Assembly (NCBI GenBank): GCA_903882765.1
Contig: CAIRYE010000239.1
Coordinates: 1 to 15,906, forward strand
Length of the DNA stretch: 15,906 nucleotides
Direction of reading: 5' to 3'
Origin: an uncultured Anaerolineae bacterium
GTDB taxonomy: Bacteria > Chloroflexota > Anaerolineae > Anaerolineales > Villigracilaceae
Of this stretch, positions 11,325 to 15,906 are shown piece after piece. The stretch's first letter is position 1, and every line of letters starts with the position of its first letter. The position numbers and the translations under genes are program-made. The notes beneath the pieces were generated by a model. It was not told the DNA's origin. It was given only the letters and a program-made list of their open reading frames with translations, and searched no databases.

Positions 11325-14156
11325 ATGACATCATTTAACCCCCAGAAGTTTGCTGAAAAATATAAATTAGCTTTATCGTCTATCCAATCCGAAAAACCTC
11401 TTGGAGGTTTAAATGGTGTTGAACTGGAATGGAATTTACTGGATGAACGCTTCAGCCCCCTCCTTACGGTGGGGTCTGGCCCAGCAAAATTATCTTTCGT
11501 AGATTATTTGCGATCTGTTTGTTTACCCAAAGACCTGGTTGATTATTCCCAGCTTGAAGTGTTTCATTGGATGGTTGAATTCGCAACGCAACCTTACTAC
11601 CATCCAAGAGGGGTTATTTTTGAAACCCGGTTAATGGAAGCAATTCTCATCAACGCTTTAAAAAAAGCAGGACAAAATTTCGATGAGAATTTGTTTTATT
11701 GGCACGGCAACTTATTATTTCTTACCGATATAAATCACGACTCGATCCCAGGTAATTGGAGTATCGCTAAGAGAAGGTATTTGGAACGCTGCGTTGATCT
11801 TTACGGAAATACCCTTTCCACAGCCGGTATCCACATCAATCTTTCTCTTCCTGACCCACTTTTTACCTGGGATTTTATGCACCTCCCCCAAAGTGAAAGA
11901 AATTCCAAACACCTTGACCAGTTCAAGAGCGAATTTTATATTACCGCTACTCGCTGCCTCCGCGCTTTTGCGCCTTTATATATCGCGACAAGCGCTTCCA
12001 CACCCTTGCAGGCGCAATTTCGCAATGGGAAATCCACCGTTGTATTAACCGAATTTGATTCCGTCCGTAACCTAACCTTCCCTAACCCATCCGAGATCGA
12101 TCAACCTGATCTTTACCGATCTTACAAAGATTACAAAGCGGTATCCTATGATCTGGTCAACCGCGGGGTCCGCTTTGGGAATAACAACTGGACTCCAGTA
12201 CGAGCGAGGTCCTTTGCTGAACCGGTAGAACGATTGATCTCGACCACGGGAGATCAGCTAAAAGATCTTTACACCCGTGGTTTGTACTCGATCGGTGAAA
12301 CCACCCCTCCAGAAGAAATGGCAAGGCAGATCGAAAAACAAAATCTCTTGGCGCGAATCAATTTGCCGATGGGTCGGGTAGAAATTCGTACCGACGATGG
12401 CGGTCATCCAATGGCGATCGACTTGGCCAACCTAACCTTCAAGCATCTTCTGCTTATCCGCATTTACGCTGACCCTGCTTTTGCCCGTTCGTTCCGGTAT
12501 GATCGAGAAGACATTATTCGGGCAAGGGGCAATGAATTGTTAGCGAGCCAAAAGGGATTAGACACCGAGATCGAAAATCCTCTCACCGGAAAACCGATCG
12601 AAATGCGCGAATTCTTAAAATGGACCCTCAAAGAATTGCAACCCCTCGCTGAAGCGTTAGGAATGGCTTCCGATCTTGAACCCCTTTGGGATATGGCAAA
12701 CGGCGGACTGAACACATCAAATAAACTTCGCGCACATATCAAAGAATTGATCGGTGATTCAGATGAAGTTCCAGCGAACATCCTACAACAAATTGCGTTC
12801 GAGCGTCAGGAACAAATTGCGAAGGATATGGAATTTATCTCAGCAAATCTTGATCAGACCAAGTCTGAAGCTGAAAAATTAGATCAAGTAATGAGCTCTG
12901 CCAGAATTCAAGCCCTGAACGACCAAAAACTTCCAATTCGATTCAGACCAACGGTCGGCACGGTATTAAATTCTTCCTATCCAGATAAAACTGCTGAAAT
13001 TGTCGATCTTGCTTCTTCTTTGATCAGTATTCCATCTGTCACCGCCTGCCCGAATGAACGTCTCGATGAGGTGCATAAAGCAGGCTCGATGGTTTATGAA
13101 TACCTAAAAACCAATGGGCTTTCTGTTCAATATTTCGATGGAAAATATCCGGCGATCCTTGCCTCATTCTCAGATGGGAAGGAACAAACCACCCCTAAAA
13201 AACCTGGCCGTGTTTTACTGACTGGGCATTTTGACGTTGTTGAACCAGAACCCGATGACTCCCAATTCACACCTTATGTTGATGGGGATTATTTATTTGG
13301 TCGCGGATCTGCGGATATGAAAACCGTAGTCGCTACCTATTTGGTCTGGATGAAGGATACTCAAAAGGCAGGGAGCGCCTTCCCGGACATATCCTTGTTA
13401 TTGGTTGGTAATGAAGAAAATGGCGAGGCGGAAGCTTGGGGAACCCCTCATATTCTCGAAAAGCTGAAAAAAGAAATGGATTACACGCCACAATTCTTCA
13501 TCGCGGGCGAACGTACCGGCGAAAAAGGGGATGAATTGTTTGGCGAGATCTGTGTTCAGAACCGTGGTGTAATGCGGTTCGATATCATCGCCCGAGGAGT
13601 AAAAGGACACTCTGGCCTTGCTGGCACAGGTGACCTTTCCGAAAAGTTGATCTCGGCTAGAGCTGCGCTCAACGAGATATTCAAAAATCGGCTCACGCTC
13701 TCATCGAGCGATGGCTGGCAATCTCAGGCTAAATTCCCATTTACCAAGGTTGGCACGCCCGGTGTATATAACATCACCGCCGCCGAAGGGGTTCTTGGCG
13801 TAGAGATCAGGCCGATCCCGCAAGATAACACCGTTGAACTCAAAAAAGATGTTTCGCAATATTGCCTTGACAACCAGCTAGAAGTCGTATTTGCTGTCAA
13901 TGAAGATGGCGTCGCTTGCGATAACGACAACCCTGCCCTCTTAGCTCTTATCAAGGCAGTAAAAATAGTTTCGGGAACGGATCCGAAAATAGGCAAAAAG
14001 CTAGCGGGTACTAGCGCGCGTTTCGCGCCGGGCGGTCAGGCTGTGGTTTGGGGACAAACCGGGGTCGGGCCTCATGCCAAAGGCGAAAAACACTTTATTC
14101 CAAGCATCGAACCTTACTACCGCAGTTTGGTAGAATTTGGGAAAGAATTGAAATAA
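11325..14156 (+). CDS. Fusion of glutamate-cysteine ligase-like (GCS2) and M20 metallopeptidase domains
   Basis: One uninterrupted 943-residue frame. Residues about 25-470 resemble the GCS2/EgtA/YbdK carboxylate-amine ligases, which form gamma-glutamyl amide bonds with ATP: acidic GVELEW with Glu33 and Glu35 (31-36), AGIHINLSLPD (167-177), and RVEIRTDDGG (351-360) with Glu353 and Arg355. A charged helical linker follows (about 475-550). Residues about 555-940 are a full M20 (ArgE/DapE/carboxypeptidase) domain: GHFDVVE with ligand His635 and Asp637, GRGSADMK with bridging Asp664, NEENGE with catalytic Glu697 and ligand Glu698, GERTG with Glu729, the lid GHSG with His762, and final ligand His923 in EKHFIPSIEPYY. 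Both halves keep their key residues, so both may be active. Making and cutting amide bonds in one chain would be futile unless another enzyme, plausibly the neighbouring aminotransferase, acts in between. The substrate is unknown. Confidence 0.88.
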   Translation: MTSFNPQKFAEKYKLALSSIQSEKPLGGLNGVELEWNLLDERFSPLLTVGSGPAKLSFVDYLRSVCLPKDLVDYSQLEVFHWMVEFATQPYYHPRGVIFETRLMEAILINALKKAGQNFDENLFYWHGNLLFLTDINHDSIPGNWSIAKRRYLERCVDLYGNTLSTAGIHINLSLPDPLFTWDFMHLPQSERNSKHLDQFKSEFYITATRCLRAFAPLYIATSASTPLQAQFRNGKSTVVLTEFDSVRNLTFPNPSEIDQPDLYRSYKDYKAVSYDLVNRGVRFGNNNWTPVRARSFAEPVERLISTTGDQLKDLYTRGLYSIGETTPPEEMARQIEKQNLLARINLPMGRVEIRTDDGGHPMAIDLANLTFKHLLLIRIYADPAFARSFRYDREDIIRARGNELLASQKGLDTEIENPLTGKPIEMREFLKWTLKELQPLAEALGMASDLEPLWDMANGGLNTSNKLRAHIKELIGDSDEVPANILQQIAFERQEQIAKDMEFISANLDQTKSEAEKLDQVMSSARIQALNDQKLPIRFRPTVGTVLNSSYPDKTAEIVDLASSLISIPSVTACPNERLDEVHKAGSMVYEYLKTNGLSVQYFDGKYPAILASFSDGKEQTTPKKPGRVLLTGHFDVVEPEPDDSQFTPYVDGDYLFGRGSADMKTVVATYLVWMKDTQKAGSAFPDISLLLVGNEENGEAEAWGTPHILEKLKKEMDYTPQFFIAGERTGEKGDELFGEICVQNRGVMRFDIIARGVKGHSGLAGTGDLSEKLISARAALNEIFKNRLTLSSSDGWQSQAKFPFTKVGTPGVYNITAAEGVLGVEIRPIPQDNTVELKKDVSQYCLDNQLEVVFAVNEDGVACDNDNPALLALIKAVKIVSGTDPKIGKKLAGTSARFAPGGQAVVWGQTGVGPHAKGEKHFIPSIEPYYRSLVEFGKELK

Positions 14157-14158
14157 CA

Positions 14159-14200
14159 AAAAGCGGGTTTTGGAATTTATCCAAAACCCGCTTTTCATTT
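14159..14200. terminator. Bidirectional intrinsic terminator after the fusion gene
   Basis: A perfect 16-bp inverted repeat, AAAAGCGGGTTTTGGA (14159-14174) and its complement (14180-14195), with a 5-base loop. T-rich flanks occur on both strands. It ends the aminotransferase-fusion operon and can also end the convergent TPR gene. Confidence 0.9.
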
Positions 14201-14216
14201 TATGAGCAAATTTTCA

Positions 14217-15906
14217 TTAGGAATATACAGCAACCTCAGCGTATTTTGATTCGAGTTGCTCGAATCTTGGATCGGACTTTATGAAATCAAGATCCATATC
14301 CGTTATAGCTAACTCGATGGAAGTCTGTTTTTTATCCAACGCTTTTTCGAGAAGTTCAAATGCCAAGTCAACCTCCCCACGAACCGATTCAAAACAAGCT
14401 CGATCATATTCTTTTTCGTTTTTCATAAAGGGGACAGCAAATTCGATATGGTATTTAGCTTTTTCGGTCATACCCAAACGTCGAAAGTAGTTCGCTAGGG
14501 CGCAGTGGGCGTAGGTTGATGTTGGATCTTGTTCGAGTACTTTTAGCATTTCGCTGATCGCGACATTGAAATTGCCGTAAGCCGCATAGAGAGTTCCTAA
14601 CTGGTAGTGATAAATGTGTTTGCGGGGTTGTATCGCTACCGCGTTCTCGTAGGCGAAGATGGCTTTTTCGTACATTCGTGTCAGCTTATATAAGTTTCCA
14701 AGTGAGTCCCAGGCACGATCATTGAATGGATTTTCTTTTACCGTTTGTTCAAACTTCTTGATCGATCTCAATAAATTTTCGTCAATATTCGATTCAGTGT
14801 TCTTTTGTTCAATCTTCTCAGCCAATTGAGGTACAACCTGGGTAGGGTGTTCTTCAATATGCTCAGCCATTATTGGCGCTGTAACATCATGGCCTTCACT
14901 AACAAGTTCTTGATCCTGCGTCTGAGCATCAGCGATCAGATCCGACAATACAGCTTGAATTTCCGGTTCGTTTGATTCCAGTGAAATGGATTTTGATAAG
15001 GAACGATCAGCCTGATCCATCCTCATTTCTTCAATGGTCATGCGGTAATAATCCAGGGCTTTTTGATATACCTTGATCCCATCGTTACCGTAGGAATGTG
15101 TTTCGAAAACATTTCCAAGCTGGTAACAGGCAATGGCTTCATCAAGTTTTCCATGTTTGGTCAAAAGGTCGCCCATACCATTCCAGCTTTCAGAATCTTC
15201 TGGGTTCAAGATCAAGGATTTTTGGTAAGCTTCTTGGGCTTCATTATTCATATCGAGGTTTTCGTATAATGCGCCGACTTTATTCCATGGGAAGATCTGG
15301 TTAGGAGCCAGTTCGGCCGCTTTTAAGTAAGCGTCGATTGCGCCTTTTACGTCGCCAAGGGCTGTTTTTACCAAAGCTGAAGAATGCCACGCCAATGCTT
15401 CGATCCATGAATTTCCACTTTCATTGGCATCTTTAATTGCCTGGGTTAAGATCTCTTCGGCTTCTTCCAGCTGACCATTGCGCCAATGCATAATGCCCAT
15501 TGTGAGTAACATGGTCAATCGAATTCCTTCTTTGTTTTCTTCTTCCCGATCCGCCTCGCTGGTTTCCGTTGGTTCTTTGGTTGCTGGTAAGGCTTCGACC
15601 ATCTCAAATTCGTCCACGAGCACAGGGGGATTATCCATCCCAAGATTACCCATTTGGGATGCAAGAGATGGTTCAAGTTCTAATGCCAAATTGAAATTCT
15701 TTAGAGCGGTTTGAAGGTCATTTTTCTTCATATGTAACTTGCCTAGGGTAAAGTAGGTCTTGGCTTTTTCGGAGGAGTTGGTGATAACGTTGAGGTATTG
15801 GTCTGAAACAAAGATCGCGCTATCCGCTTTATCGCACTCGATGGAAACTTCGAAAAGGTTACTTAGTAATTCAGGCGAGGTATCACCCTGGCTAAATAAG
15901 TTTTCG
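14217..15906 (-). CDS. Tetratricopeptide-repeat protein (5' end outside window)
   Basis: The frame is open from a stop at 14217 to the right edge, so the true start lies beyond it. An internal ATG at 15731 is not the start, because coding continues upstream with a good TPR helix (KAKTYFTLGKLHMKKNDLQ across it). About 562 residues are visible. At least eight TPR-like 34-residue units can be seen in two blocks, for example AWHSSALVKTALGDVKGAID, PWNKVGALYENLDMNNEAQ and RAWDSLGNLYKLTRMYEKAI. The blocks are separated by an acidic Gln/Glu-rich linker of about 90 residues with no repeats. The C-terminus has the common TPR ending FIKSDPRFEQL. No membrane span or catalytic domain is visible. TPRs are protein-protein scaffolds; the partners are unknown. 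Confidence 0.87.
   Translation of the reverse strand, partial: ENLFSQGDTSPELLSNLFEVSIECDKADSAIFVSDQYLNVITNSSEKAKTYFTLGKLHMKKNDLQTALKNFNLALELEPSLASQMGNLGMDNPPVLVDEFEMVEALPATKEPTETSEADREEENKEGIRLTMLLTMGIMHWRNGQLEEAEEILTQAIKDANESGNSWIEALAWHSSALVKTALGDVKGAIDAYLKAAELAPNQIFPWNKVGALYENLDMNNEAQEAYQKSLILNPEDSESWNGMGDLLTKHGKLDEAIACYQLGNVFETHSYGNDGIKVYQKALDYYRMTIEEMRMDQADRSLSKSISLESNEPEIQAVLSDLIADAQTQDQELVSEGHDVTAPIMAEHIEEHPTQVVPQLAEKIEQKNTESNIDENLLRSIKKFEQTVKENPFNDRAWDSLGNLYKLTRMYEKAIFAYENAVAIQPRKHIYHYQLGTLYAAYGNFNVAISEMLKVLEQDPTSTYAHCALANYFRRLGMTEKAKYHIEFAVPFMKNEKEYDRACFESVRGEVDLAFELLEKALDKKQTSIELAITDMDLDFIKSDPRFEQLESKYAEVAVYS

Noticed and set aside
15729..15731. ATG at 15731 as the start of the TPR protein
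   Set aside because: The same frame continues upstream to the window edge and encodes the first helix of a TPR unit that spans this codon.

Overview
The window looks like a chromosomal stretch of a moderately low-GC bacterium. Its gene families (a fabG–Asp23/YqhY–nusB block, TatA/TatC, a two-domain L25/CTC, MoaC/MoaE, ScpA, a VanZ-like protein, a two-domain membrane/spermidine-synthase protein) best suggest Chloroflexota, probably class Anaerolineae. That placement is an inference from gene content and style. No rRNA gene or marker phylogeny is available here. I see no tRNA, rRNA, CRISPR array, insertion sequence or phage gene.

Layout. Bases 1-6334 are all on the minus strand. Read in the direction of transcription they are: a fused membrane/spermidine-synthase-like protein, a DUF1461 membrane protein, then (after a probable promoter) fabG, an Asp23/YqhY-like gene, nusB, a tatA/B-type gene, tatC, and a lipoprotein with carbohydrate-binding-like domains that runs off the left edge. 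A divergent region with a clear sigma-70-type promoter leads to rplY/ctc on the plus strand (6491-7117), which ends in a bidirectional terminator shared with the convergent moaC-moaE pair. moaC diverges from scpA, and both look leaderless. scpA overlaps a VanZ-like gene tail to tail. The VanZ-like gene and a small two-helix membrane protein start back to back on a CATATG.

The most notable region is 9793-14156. A promoter is followed by a short reading frame for a 25-27 residue leader peptide with eight asparagine and five threonine codons, including an alternating Thr-Asn run. After it come the four mutually exclusive pairing segments of a classical ribosome-mediated transcription attenuator, ending in an intrinsic terminator just before the next gene. 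The controlled genes are a fold-type I PLP aminotransferase and a 943-residue protein that fuses an N-terminal glutamate-cysteine-ligase (GCS2) type domain to a complete C-terminal M20 metallopeptidase/deacylase domain. An amino-acid-starvation switch (Asn, possibly with Thr) in front of an aminotransferase, an amide-forming ligase and an amide-cleaving hydrolase suggests an undescribed amino-acid pathway, possibly using a gamma-glutamyl-protected intermediate. The switch is read directly from the sequence. The pathway is a hypothesis.

The right end (14217-15906, minus strand) is a TPR-repeat protein that enters from beyond the window edge, separated from the fusion gene by a bidirectional terminator.
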